Below are positions 8,736 through 16,563 of a stretch of 39,275 nt of DNA, in pieces. Within the stretch, counting starts at the first letter, position 1. Every line of letters begins with the position of its first letter. The DNA is from Parvibaculum sp. Its GTDB lineage: Bacteria; Pseudomonadota; Alphaproteobacteria; Parvibaculales; Parvibaculaceae. The stretch spans positions 1-39,275 of the forward strand of contig NZ_JAUYUS010000131.1 of NCBI RefSeq assembly GCF_030694575.1, read 5' to 3'. A model generated the notes under the pieces. It did no database searches, was not told the origin of the DNA, and saw only the letters and a program-made list of their open reading frames with translations. A program made the position numbers and the translations under genes.

Positions 8736-9140
8736 TCATCCGCGCCTTCGGATGGTGCCCTCCAGCCGGGTGGCTTCGGCAACCGTGTTCGAGATCGTGC
8801 CGTATTTGCGGACATTGCTGTGCAGCAGGTCGAGCCGATGATCGCTCTCGTCCGTATCGACGATGATCTCGTAGTCGATGGAAATCATCTTCGGCGGACT
8901 GTCCTGCCGGACACCGTGAAGCTTCACCTCGACGCCCCTCAGATCGAACTTCAACATCGGCGTCACCCGCTCGATGCCCTTGATCATGCAGGCCGCAACG
9001 GCGGCGAGCAACAACTCGGCGGGATTGAAGGCGTCCTCGCGGCCCTTCATATCGGTGTCGAGCGCGATCTCGGCGCTCTTCGCCGTGGCAAGGCTGCCAT
9101 GACCATCGATCCTGCGGGCCTCGACGGAATATTCGAGCAT
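8736..9140 (-). CDS. OsmC-family protein with a single cysteine
   Basis: A 134-residue OsmC/Ohr-fold protein. FNPAELLLAAVAACMIKG (residues 39-54) matches the helix carrying the first peroxidatic cysteine (C51). At the place of the family's second cysteine the sequence reads RKYGTISNTV, with no cysteine, so a classical two-cysteine peroxidase cycle looks impossible. This variant is probably a subfamily trait rather than damage, since the rest of the fold is intact. AAGGAA precedes the ATG. It lies seven bases after the universal stress gene and is the last gene of the ACR3 operon. Confidence 0.85.
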   Translation of the reverse strand: MLEYSVEARRIDGHGSLATAKSAEIALDTDMKGREDAFNPAELLLAAVAACMIKGIERVTPMLKFDLRGVEVKLHGVRQDSPPKMISIDYEIIVDTDESDHRLDLLHSNVRKYGTISNTVAEATRLEGTIRRRG

Positions 9141-9147
9141 GGCTGGT

Positions 9148-9993
9148 CTATTCCTTTTGCAGCGGCATCATGAGAACCGGACGCCGCGAGATTTCGCAAA
9201 CCCCGGCGGCCGTGCTGCCGATGATTTTGCCCGCGACCCAGTTCCGGCCATGTTTGCCGACGATAATCAGGGAGTAACCCTCCTGGCCGATGCGCGCGAT
9301 GATCTCCGCAGGATCGCCACTCTCGATCCGTGACCCGGCATTGCCACCGCTGTCCTCGATGCGGCGGACGATACCCTGAAGTCTCGCCTCTGCCGCTTTT
9401 CGTTCGTCTTCGCCGGCGTCATTGGCGAGCACGGTAAGACAGTCGATATGTCCCGCCTTGGCCGCCAGCCGCACGGCCGCATCTTCCGCCGCTCTGGATT
9501 GCGGAGACAGATCGGTCGCCAGCAGAATCCGGTCGAGCGCCCGGCCGCAGACCGCGGCACATGTCTCGGCCTGCCCTGCCCTTGTTGGTTCAAGCCGCTC
9601 GATCAGGACCGGCAGTTCCGACTTGCGAATGACCTCCCTCGCGACGCTGCCGAGGAATATCTCATGGAGAAAATTATGACTGCGGGAGCCGACCACCACG
9701 AGATCCGCGCCCTGAGATCGGGCGACCGACAGAAGTTCTTCCGCAGGAACACCGCTCGCGGTGACCGAGGTGGTCACCGTCAATCCGGCTTGCCGGATCG
9801 GGACGGCATCCCTTTCAAGCCAGGCCCGGAAGTCATCTTCATGCCCATAGCCCGCACCTTGGGCATAACCGATACGGATCACATAGGCGAGAACGACGGA
9901 TTCGATGCCCCATCGGCCGAGATCGGGCAGGCAGGACAGCAGCGACCCTTCAGCCGGAGACTGGTCGACGCCGACAAGAGCTTTCCTGAACAT
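9148..9993 (-). CDS. Tandem universal stress protein (UspA family)
   Basis: A 281-residue protein with two Usp domains (about residues 1-135 and 150-281). Domain 2 carries an exact G-x2-G-x9-G-S/T nucleotide motif (GKHGRNWVAGKIIGST). In domain 1 the equivalent segment is GSRSHNFLHEIFLGS, where the second Gly is Ser, so ATP binding there may be altered. The ATG at 9993 has GGAGG five bases upstream; an ATG one codon earlier is possible. It begins 10 bases after the ACR3 stop. Tandem Usp proteins typically accompany stress or transport operons; its exact role is unknown. Confidence 0.92.
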   Translation of the reverse strand: MFRKALVGVDQSPAEGSLLSCLPDLGRWGIESVVLAYVIRIGYAQGAGYGHEDDFRAWLERDAVPIRQAGLTVTTSVTASGVPAEELLSVARSQGADLVVVGSRSHNFLHEIFLGSVAREVIRKSELPVLIERLEPTRAGQAETCAAVCGRALDRILLATDLSPQSRAAEDAAVRLAAKAGHIDCLTVLANDAGEDERKAAEARLQGIVRRIEDSGGNAGSRIESGDPAEIIARIGQEGYSLIIVGKHGRNWVAGKIIGSTAAGVCEISRRPVLMMPLQKE

Positions 9994-10003
9994 CATTCCC
10001 TCC

Positions 10004-11089
10004 TCAATTTTCCGGTTCCGTTCCGGCAACCAGATATTCGGGCATCTCGTCCGCAGCGGCAGGGAAATGGCTCCGGGTCCGGTTTGCGAAGGCGACGAGC
10101 GACAGCATCACCGGCACTTCCACCAGAACGCCCACGACCGTTACGAGCGCCGCGCCGGAATTGAGGCCGAAGAGACCTATGGCCACGGCGACGGCCAGTT
10201 CGAAGAAGTTCGAGGTTCCGATCAGGGCGCAGGGCGCGGCGACATTGTGAGGCACGCGCCACGCCCAGGCTGCGGCATAGGCGAGGACAAAGATGCCGTA
10301 GGACTGGATCAGCAGCGGAACCGCGATCAGCGCGATCAGCAACGGGTCTTCGACGATCACATGTCCCTGGAAGCCAAACAGGAGAACCACGGTTGCAAGC
10401 AGCCCGAGGATCGAGAACGGCTTCACCGCCGCGGTGAAGCGGGCGACCTGCATTTCGCCCCCTGCGCCATTGCTCGCCCTGCCGACTAGAACCGCACGCG
10501 TCGCAGCCCCGGCGGCGAGCGGAATGACGACATAGAGGCCGACAGAGAGGAGCAATGTCTCCCACGGCACATCGATGTCGGTCACGCCCAGCAGAAAGGC
10601 CACGATCGGCGCGAAAGCGAAGATCATGATGACGTCGTTCAGCGACACCTGGACAAGCGTGTAATTGGCATCGCCCCGGGTCAGTTGCGACCAGATGAAG
10701 ACCATTGCCGTGCAGGGCGCCGCGCCGAGAAGGATCAGCCCCGCGATATATTGCTGCGCGTCCGCGGGCTCGATCAGATCGGCGAACACGACCTGGAAGA
10801 ACAGGACGCCGAGGGCGGCCATGGTGAAGGGCTTGATCAGCCAGTTGATGACGATGGTGATGACGAGGCCCTTCGGGCGCTTGTGGATATGGCGCAGGCT
10901 CGCGAAATCGACCGCGACCATCATCGGATAGACCATCGCCCAGATCAGGACGGCGACGACGAGATTGACAGAGGCATATTCCCAGCCTGCAATCGTCCGA
11001 AAGACACCCGGAAGGAGATTGCCCAAAAGGACCCCTGCGACGATGCACAAGGCGACCCAGAGCGAGAGATAGCGATCAAATACCGACAC
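10004..11089 (-). CDS. arsB: ACR3-family arsenite efflux permease
   Basis: About 361 residues with some ten hydrophobic segments, from [20 protein letters not shown] near the N-terminus. The fourth-helix segment [12 protein letters not shown] carries the cysteine conserved and needed in ACR3 arsenite/H+ exchangers, followed by TLVQVSLND, and a later [18 protein letters not shown] matches the second conserved block. The GTG at 11089 has GAAGGA seven bases upstream; an ATG at 11134 is possible but has its purine stretch directly against the codon. It leads an operon with the Usp and OsmC-like genes. No arsR or arsC is nearby. Often named acr3; the gene symbol follows common usage. Confidence 0.9.
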   Translation of the reverse strand: MSVFDRYLSLWVALCIVAGVLLGNLLPGVFRTIAGWEYASVNLVVAVLIWAMVYPMMVAVDFASLRHIHKRPKGLVITIVINWLIKPFTMAALGVLFFQVVFADLIEPADAQQYIAGLILLGAAPCTAMVFIWSQLTRGDANYTLVQVSLNDVIMIFAFAPIVAFLLGVTDIDVPWETLLLSVGLYVVIPLAAGAATRAVLVGRASNGAGGEMQVARFTAAVKPFSILGLLATVVLLFGFQGHVIVEDPLLIALIAVPLLIQSYGIFVLAYAAAWAWRVPHNVAAPCALIGTSNFFELAVAVAIGLFGLNSGAALVTVVGVLVEVPVMLSLVAFANRTRSHFPAAADEMPEYLVAGTEPEN

Positions 11090-11243
11090 GTTGACGTCCT
11101 TCAATTCCGGAGCCGGCGATCTCCCCCCGGCCATCCTTCCCGAAAACCGGATTCAACGATGTATGAACTTTTCGCCGGCCTTCTTCAATGCGTCAATCCG
11201 ACCCTCGACGAGGGTTGCAGGAGGATCGAAAAGGAAAGCCCGC

Positions 11244-11264
11244 CCAATTGTCACCATGAATTGG
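11244..11264. repeat. Inverted repeat between acr3 and the beta-lactamase gene
   Basis: CCAATT (11244-11249) and AATTGG (11259-11264) form a perfect 6-base dyad with a 9-base spacer in the 222-base divergent region. It has the size of an operator, but no regulator can be assigned; rest of the region shows nothing recognised. Confidence 0.3.
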
Positions 11265-11311
11265 CGGCAGAAACCTCTTCGATAGCAATGTCTCGTGAGA
11301 GGGTTTTCCAT

Positions 11312-12106
11312 ATGGTTTCGAAAAGTCTGTGTGCGGGTGCCGCCGCCTTTCTGTGTCTCGCCTTCGCCGGAAGCGCGGTGGCGGAGGAGCGGGCCGACCT
11401 CGGGCGCATCTTCGATGCCGATGGTGTGCGCGGCTCCTTCGTTCTGCTGGACGTCGCGAAGGGCGAACTCACGACCGTCAATGTGGCGCGCGCGGAGCGG
11501 CGCTACCCGCCCGCCTCGACCTTCAAGATCGCCAACAGCCTGATCGCGCTCGAGACCGGCGCGGTCGCGGACGTCGACGAGGTGCTGCCCTATGGCGGCA
11601 AGCCGCAACCCTTCACGCAATGGGAAAAGGACATGAGCATGCGGGACGCGATCCGCGTCTCCAACGTGCCGGTCTATCAGGAAGTCGCGCGACGGATCGG
11701 CCTTGAGCGAATGAAGGAGATGCTCGCGAAACTCGATTACGGCAATCGCGATCCCGGAACGGTGGTGGACCGCTTCTGGCTCGACGGGCCGCTCGAAATC
11801 AGCGCCGTCGAGGAAGCGCGCTTCGTCGCCGCGCTCGCGACGAACACACTGCCGCTGTCGGACCGCAGCCAGGAAATGGTGCGCGATATTTTGCTCATGG
11901 AAGAGATGGACGGCGCGAAGCTTTACGGCAAGACGGGCTGGCTCTTCCGCGACGACGAGGTGGATATCGGCTGGTTCGTCGGCTGGGTCGAGCGCGAGGG
12001 CAAGATTTTCAGCTTCGCGCTCAATATCGACATGAAGGACAAGGAGCAGGTCGGGTTGCGGGTGCCTCTGGCGAAGAAGCTGCTGGGGGAGTTGGGGGTT
12101 TTGTAA
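11312..12106 (+). CDS. Class D beta-lactamase (OXA-type)
   Basis: A 264-residue exported serine beta-lactamase. The signal peptide ends about SAVA (residues 21-24). All class D motifs are present: S69-T-F-K72 (active serine and the carbamylated lysine), S117-N-V, Y143-G-N and K207-T-G; FWLDGPLEIS places a Trp (W156) where OXA enzymes use it to shield the lysine. The ATG at 11312 has GAGAGGG eight bases upstream and gives a clean signal peptide; an ATG at 11288 is less likely. It hydrolyses beta-lactams in the periplasm; spectrum cannot be read. Divergent from acr3 and followed by a strong hairpin. Likely an intrinsic chromosomal gene: no mobile-element sequences flank it. Confidence 0.95.
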   Translation: MVSKSLCAGAAAFLCLAFAGSAVAEERADLGRIFDADGVRGSFVLLDVAKGELTTVNVARAERRYPPASTFKIANSLIALETGAVADVDEVLPYGGKPQPFTQWEKDMSMRDAIRVSNVPVYQEVARRIGLERMKEMLAKLDYGNRDPGTVVDRFWLDGPLEISAVEEARFVAALATNTLPLSDRSQEMVRDILLMEEMDGAKLYGKTGWLFRDDEVDIGWFVGWVEREGKIFSFALNIDMKDKEQVGLRVPLAKKLLGELGVL

Positions 12107-12111
12107 AAATC

Positions 12112-12142
12112 TTTTCACCCTCCCCCTGTGGGAGGGTGAAAA
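12112..12142. terminator. Bidirectional hairpin terminator after the beta-lactamase gene
   Basis: TTTTCACCCTCCC (12112-12124) and its exact complement (12130-12142) enclose a 5-base loop and end in A/T runs on both sides, as in a two-way intrinsic terminator. It sits between convergent genes. The core CACCCTCCC...GGGAGGGTG recurs at 16522-16546, so it is also a copy of a dispersed palindrome. Confidence 0.75.
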
Positions 12143-12159
12143 AGGAGCGGTGACGCGTT

Positions 12160-12600
12160 TCAGGGCTCGCCTATGTCCTCGTTCCAGAGATCGGGCCTTG
12201 CTTCGATGAAGCCGCGCATCAGCGCGATGCAGTCTTCGTCCTGAAGAATTTCGAGCTCCACGCCGCGCGACCGCAGAAGCGTCTCTTCGCCGGTGAAGCT
12301 GCGGTTCTCGCCGATCACCACTTTCGGGATGCCATAGAGCAGAACCGCACCGCTGCACATGGCGCAGGGCGAGAGCGTGGTGTAGAGGGTGGATCGGCGA
12401 TAGACCGAGGCGGACAAGCGCCCGGCATTCTCCAGCGCATCCATCTCGGCATGAAGCACGGCGCTTCCATTCTGGACGCGGCGGTTGTGACCGCGCCCGA
12501 TGATCTTCCCGTCATGAACAAGCACCGACCCGATCGGGATGCCGCCCTCGGCGAGGCCCTGCCTCGCCTCGTCGAGCGCGGCCTTCATGAAGCGATCCAT
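12160..12600 (-). CDS. Cytosine deaminase-like nucleoside deaminase (yeast FCY1 type)
   Basis: A 146-residue zinc deaminase of the CMP/dCMP deaminase fold. The HAE site (LHAEMDALENAGR) supplies the zinc His and catalytic Glu; SPCAMCSGAVLLYGIPKVV supplies the two zinc cysteines. The C-terminus (FIEARPDLWNEDIGEP) closely resembles the end of yeast cytosine deaminase, unlike tadA or guanine deaminase. It would turn cytosine into uracil in pyrimidine salvage. GGGGAG lies four bases before the ATG. It follows the Cache-domain gene by 51 bases. The yeast-type assignment rests on remembered motif likeness and is moderately sure. Confidence 0.85.
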   Translation of the reverse strand: MDRFMKAALDEARQGLAEGGIPIGSVLVHDGKIIGRGHNRRVQNGSAVLHAEMDALENAGRLSASVYRRSTLYTTLSPCAMCSGAVLLYGIPKVVIGENRSFTGEETLLRSRGVELEILQDEDCIALMRGFIEARPDLWNEDIGEP

Positions 12601-12651
12601 CGTCTCCCCTTTTGCGAAGCGGGCCCTTCAAGAGACACGGCCTGCGCTCGT

Positions 12652-13419
12652 TCAGTCTTCGATCTGTACAAGGACGAAGTGCCAGCCCGTGGCCTCCGAC
12701 TTGTTGAAGACGCCGACCCTGTCGGTCTCCTGGAAACGGTACCCGATCCTGCCGCGCGGTTGCGACAGGATTGTCTCGGTCGCCGCCTTGAGCGAGGGGT
12801 CTCCCAGATCGGAAGGGAACTGGAACATCAATTCGGGATTGCGGTGAATGGCCGCCTGCCCGTCGGAGTCCAGTGCGTAGAAGGTCAAGTTGTCCGGCAG
12901 GTCCGTCATTTCGGTCACGAACTGCGAAACAAGACGCGCCCGCAGGGAAACGCCGATCATGGCGACGACCTTGCCGTCCCTGGCGACGGGCGTCGCGACG
13001 ATGATCGAGCGGTGGCCGGTCGATTTGCTGACGACCAGACTGCCCTCGACATCCTCTCCCGCCAGCAGGTCCGGAAAATAGGCGCGGTCGCTCAGCGTCT
13101 CGGTGCTCTGCCCGCTCGCCGTCGAGGCATAGCTGCCATCCGGCAGGGCGAACCAGACGGTCGCATCCGTGGTCAGCTCGTCGCTCAACCGGTCCAGCAG
13201 CGGCTTGACGGCTGTCCATTCTCCCGTCTGCGCCTCCGATGTGACCGCCAGCGTCCTGATGGCGCGCAAGGTGCCGGCGAGATGCTCCTCGACCAGCCCC
13301 TGATAGGCATCGAGAGCCACATAGGCGTCGACTTCGAAAGTTGACTCCGTCTCCGCGACGGCGGGCGGCGCCGCAAGGACAAGCAGCGCGGCGGTGAAAA
13401 GAAAAATTTGCCGGAACAT
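12652..13419 (-). CDS. Periplasmic stand-alone Cache-domain protein
   Basis: A 255-residue exported protein. A signal peptide (FRQIFLFTAALLVLAAPPAVA) is followed by a helical stretch and a Cache-type sensor fold: LPDGSYASTASGQ, TLSDRAYFPDLLAGED, VSKSTGHRSIIVATPV and MIGVSLRARLVSQFV are typical of Cache domains in chemoreceptors and sensor kinases. There is no transmembrane anchor after it and no signalling output domain. The ATG at 13419 has GGAGG seven bases upstream. It might bind a small ligand for another system or be a remnant class; function unknown. It leads the deaminase gene. Confidence 0.75.
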   Translation of the reverse strand: MFRQIFLFTAALLVLAAPPAVAETESTFEVDAYVALDAYQGLVEEHLAGTLRAIRTLAVTSEAQTGEWTAVKPLLDRLSDELTTDATVWFALPDGSYASTASGQSTETLSDRAYFPDLLAGEDVEGSLVVSKSTGHRSIIVATPVARDGKVVAMIGVSLRARLVSQFVTEMTDLPDNLTFYALDSDGQAAIHRNPELMFQFPSDLGDPSLKAATETILSQPRGRIGYRFQETDRVGVFNKSEATGWHFVLVQIED

Positions 13420-13567
13420 CTGGCGTCCTCCACAGAGAGTTTCACGGGGACTCACACGGAGAGCCCGGGCTCCCGCCCCAGCATCGCCGCCCGTCCTTGG
13501 TAGCGGGACGTGGAGGGCCCGTCATTGACGAGGATCAACGATGAGCGCGGGGAAGATGGCTCCCGGT

Positions 13568-15082
13568 CTACTCGCCGAACGCCTTCCCCATCGGCATCAC
13601 GCGGATGCCTTTGCGGAGTTTCGTGTAGGGGAGCTTCGAGAGGTTGGCGGTGTTCGGGCCGGGGCTTTCGACGATCAGGACTTCCTTTGCCATCGGTCCG
13701 AAATCGGCGCGGAAATGGACGGAACTCTTGACGACGAGGATGCCAAGCGCGGCGGGTTCGATGCCCGTATGGCGGAGCATCTCCCGGTCCGCACACTGAG
13801 CCTTGCGGGACGCGACGACGACCTCGACGCCGCCGGTTCTGAGCCGCGCGGTGACGCCGAGCGACATGCGCGAGCCGCCATAGAAGGGCCCGGTGGCGAG
13901 GAATTCGCCATTGGTGATGCGCACGACCTCGAACTCATGCTCAATGGGCTTTTCCTCCGGCGCACCGCCGGTCTTCGCACCGAGGCGGAGACGGACCCTC
14001 GCGCCCTCGCCCGCTGCCGCCGCCTCCGCGGCGCTTTCCGGATCGAACAGCACGCCGAGCGCGGCGGAGGGCGCCTCCTGCGCGATCAGCTCGGCAAGGA
14101 TGCCGATCGTGTCGCCATTGCCGCCGGCGCCAGGATTGTCCTGCGTGTCGGCGAGGACGATGGGCCCCTCGCCTGCTTCTGCGTTTTCGATCGCATAGGC
14201 GACGGCGTCGGCCGCGCTCCAGAGCTTCTCGTTGAAATCCTTCTCGCTGGCGGCGATCTCGTCCGCGAGGCGCGTCACGGCCTCTTCCGCCGCCGCGACG
14301 GTGTCGGCATAGGCGATGACGGCGGGGCCACAGCCGGGAATGTCCGCTGGTGCGAAACCGCCCGCGACCGAGACGCTGCCGACGCGGCCATTGCCGATGA
14401 CCTTGCCGTCGAGCGCCTCCACCAGCGCATAGATATGCGCGGAGGGCTCGGTCAGCGTGCATTGCGAGGTGAGCGGCATCAGGAAGTCGAGCTTGCGCAT
14501 CGCCTTCGCCTGACGCGGCATGCCGTCGAACATCGCATCGAGATGAGCGGCGACGCGCGCGCCCGTGACCGCCATGTCGACATGCGGATAGGTGCGGTAG
14601 GCGATGAGCGCATCGGCATGTTCGACCATTTCCGGCGTGACATTGGCGTGAAGATCGAGGCTCGCCACCACCGGCACATCGGGCCCGACCGCCTCGCGCA
14701 CGCGGCGCAGCAGCTCGCCTTCGCCGTCGTCGAAATGCTCCGTCACCATCGCGCCGTGGAGATCGAGATAGACGGCGTCGAGCCGGCCCGCGCGGAAAAT
14801 GTCCTCGATCATCATGGCGGAGATGCGCTCGAAGGCGTCTTCCGTCACATGGGCGGACGGCGTCGCCGAGCACCAGACCAGCGGCACGAGTTCGTGGCGC
14901 GCATGGGACGCCGCCGCGATGAAGCCGGCGACGGGAATGTTCATGCCCTCGAAGGCGGTGAGAAGCGGCGCGCCCCGCTGCAGCGCCGGCCATGAATCCG
15001 GCTGCGCGAAGGCGGCGAAATCCGCCTTCGACGGCGCGAAGGTATTGGTCTCGTGCTGGAAGCCGCCGACGGCGATGCGCAT
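13568..15082 (-). CDS. M81-family metallopeptidase (MlrC-like)
   Basis: A 504-residue protein of the M81 / microcystinase C family. Typical blocks are RIAVGGFQHETNTFAP at the N-terminus, DAVYLDLHGAMVTE, SLDLHANVTPEMVE and YRTYPHVDM, with the His/Asp/Glu residues expected to bind zinc, then ADTQDNPGAGGNGDT and, near the C-terminus, the MlrC C-terminal domain (KSSVHFRADFGPMA). MlrC hydrolyses linear microcystin fragments, but most relatives have unknown peptide-like substrates. The ATG at 15082 was chosen because upstream sequence is a dispersed repeat. Divergent from the EthD-family gene. Confidence 0.92.
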   Translation of the reverse strand: MRIAVGGFQHETNTFAPSKADFAAFAQPDSWPALQRGAPLLTAFEGMNIPVAGFIAAASHARHELVPLVWCSATPSAHVTEDAFERISAMMIEDIFRAGRLDAVYLDLHGAMVTEHFDDGEGELLRRVREAVGPDVPVVASLDLHANVTPEMVEHADALIAYRTYPHVDMAVTGARVAAHLDAMFDGMPRQAKAMRKLDFLMPLTSQCTLTEPSAHIYALVEALDGKVIGNGRVGSVSVAGGFAPADIPGCGPAVIAYADTVAAAEEAVTRLADEIAASEKDFNEKLWSAADAVAYAIENAEAGEGPIVLADTQDNPGAGGNGDTIGILAELIAQEAPSAALGVLFDPESAAEAAAAGEGARVRLRLGAKTGGAPEEKPIEHEFEVVRITNGEFLATGPFYGGSRMSLGVTARLRTGGVEVVVASRKAQCADREMLRHTGIEPAALGILVVKSSVHFRADFGPMAKEVLIVESPGPNTANLSKLPYTKLRKGIRVMPMGKAFGE

Positions 15083-15100
15083 TTTCACCCCAACCATAAG

Positions 15101-15202
15101 TGTCACCCCGGCGAAAGCCGGGGTCCATCCGCCGTGCCGACCGCCGTACCGCTCGTGGATCCCGGTGTTCCCGGCTTTCGCCGGGACAGGCGCCGGGATG
15201 AC
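15101..15202. repeat. About 100-bp dispersed palindromic element
   Basis: It begins TGTCACCCCGGCGAAAG and ends with the near-complement (CGCCGGGATGACA). Inside are two opposed copies of the same stem, CCCGGCGAAAGCCGGG (about 15107-15123) and CCCGGCTTTCGCCGGG (about 15170-15185), plus GGTCCA/TGGATC arms. A short copy of the same motif occurs at 20560-20587. Intergenic repeats of this type are frequent in alphaproteobacterial genomes. It fills much of the 203-base gap between the M81 and EthD genes. Confidence 0.8.
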
Positions 15203-15285
15203 ATCTTTATATTCAATCGGCGGCGGCGCAGACTCTTGCGTAGCAGGAATCAGATCACAAGAACAAACAGCAGGGAAACACATCC

Positions 15286-15669
15286 ATGATCAAGCTCACC
15301 TTCTGCCTGACCCGCCTGCCGGCGCTCACGCTCGCCGAATTTCAGGATTACTGGTGGAACAAGCACGCGCCGCTGGTGGCGAGCCATCGCGGCGCCTTGC
15401 GCATCAAACGCTATGTGCAGATGCATTCATGGGAAGCGCATTTGAGCGACGGCATCCGCGAGGCGCGAGGCGGCGGGCTCGACAAGGCACCCGCGATCTA
15501 TGACGGCGTGGCGCAGCTCTGGTGGGAGAGCGCCGAGGACCTCGCCGCCGCGCTGGCCTCGCCCGAAGGCACCGAGGCCGGGCGGCAGCTCTATGAGGAC
15601 GAGGCGAAATTCATCGACTTCACGAAGTCGCCGCTCTGGTTCGGCGAGGAGAAAGTGGTGTTCGGGTAG
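15286..15669 (+). CDS. EthD-family protein
   Basis: A 127-residue dimeric alpha-beta barrel protein of the EthD family. IKLTFCLTRLPALTLAEF followed by QDYWWNKHAPLV is the family hallmark, and the C-terminal half holds the second strand-helix set ending DFTKSPLWFGEE. EthD was named from ether-degradation operons where its role is unclear; other members are small cyclases or decarboxylases. A weak AGGGA lies before the ATG. Its stop is two bases from that of the convergent Sel1 gene. Confidence 0.88.
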   Translation: MIKLTFCLTRLPALTLAEFQDYWWNKHAPLVASHRGALRIKRYVQMHSWEAHLSDGIREARGGGLDKAPAIYDGVAQLWWESAEDLAAALASPEGTEAGRQLYEDEAKFIDFTKSPLWFGEEKVVFG

Positions 15670-15671
15670 CC

Positions 15672-16427
15672 TCACGCCCCGCCATGGGCGGAGACCCAGG
15701 CGTCGGCCATGTCGCGGGCCTTTTCGGTTTCGCCGCGCTTCATCCAGCCCTTGTATTTGTCCTTCAGCGCATCGGCTTCGGCGCTCTGTTCCGGCGTGCC
15801 GAAGCGGTTGGCGAGGAGGAAGTAACTCCAGCCTTCGACCCGGTCCTTCTCGACGCCCTCGCCTTCGATATATATGCGGCCGAGTTCCGTGAAGGCGGGC
15901 GCATAGCGCTTCTTTGCGGCGAGGATGAGCCAGCGCAGGCTCTCCGTGCGGTCGACCGCCGTGCCCCAGCCATTGCGGTGCATGATGCCGAGATAATATT
16001 GCGCGTCGGCGCGGGGCGCGAGCGAGGCGGCCTCGAAGGATTTCAGCGCCTGCGCATAGTTGCGCTTGAGGCCGATCGCCTCGTTGCCGTTGAGATAGAT
16101 GACGCCGAGACGGACGGCGGCTTCCGGCTGGCCCCCGCGCGCGGCCTGCAGGTAATATTCATAGGCCTTCGCATCCGACTGCGCGACGCCGCCGGCGCCC
16201 TTGTCGTAGAGATTGCCGAGGAGCCAGGCGGCGCCCGTGTGCCCGCCTTCGGCTGCTTCCTTCCATTCATCGACCGCGCCCTCGGCATTGCCCGAGCGAT
16301 AGGCCGCGACGCCGCGATCGAAGGCGGCCTGCGTTTCCGGCAAGGGGTCGGCGAAGACGCCGCCGACGACGGAGAAACTCAATCCGAGCGCGGCGGCGAG
16401 CATGGCGAGACTTTTGCGGGCGGTCAT
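15672..16427 (-). CDS. Secreted Sel1-repeat (TPR-like) protein
   Basis: A 251-residue protein with a signal peptide (cleavage likely after VFA, about residue 25) and four to five Sel1-type helical repeats, for example AAWLLGNLYDKGAGGVAQSD, AAVRLGVIYLNGNE, AQYYLGIMHRNGWGTAVDR and AFTELGRIYIEGEGVEKDR. Such solenoids mediate protein-protein contacts in the periplasm or outer membrane. The ATG at 16427 has GAGG five bases upstream. Partner and role unknown. Confidence 0.88.
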   Translation of the reverse strand: MTARKSLAMLAAALGLSFSVVGGVFADPLPETQAAFDRGVAAYRSGNAEGAVDEWKEAAEGGHTGAAWLLGNLYDKGAGGVAQSDAKAYEYYLQAARGGQPEAAVRLGVIYLNGNEAIGLKRNYAQALKSFEAASLAPRADAQYYLGIMHRNGWGTAVDRTESLRWLILAAKKRYAPAFTELGRIYIEGEGVEKDRVEGWSYFLLANRFGTPEQSAEADALKDKYKGWMKRGETEKARDMADAWVSAHGGA

Positions 16428-16521
16428 GACGTCCTCAGGAGAACCACGGGATTGGCCAGTGTGCCGGAAAAAGAGGGCGGCGTCATGGCCGGATGGAGTA
16501 ACGCCCATATCCTGCGGCCTA

Positions 16522-16546
16522 CCACCCTCCCCTTGGGGGAGGGTGG
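16522..16546. repeat. Palindromic repeat downstream of ilvD
   Basis: CCACCCTCCCC (16522-16532) and its exact complement GGGGAGGGTGG (16536-16546) enclose a 3-base loop. It shares its core with the hairpin at 12112-12142. It lies 18 bases after the ilvD stop on that gene's strand and may help end its transcript, although no T-run follows. Confidence 0.65.
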
Positions 16547-16563
16547 GAAGTCAGCGTGTTCGA

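Noticed and set aside
13461-13472. 12-base palindrome GAGCCCGGGCTC between the Cache and M81 genes
   Set aside because: Short self-complementary GC words are expected by chance at this base composition and no matching copy was seen nearby.
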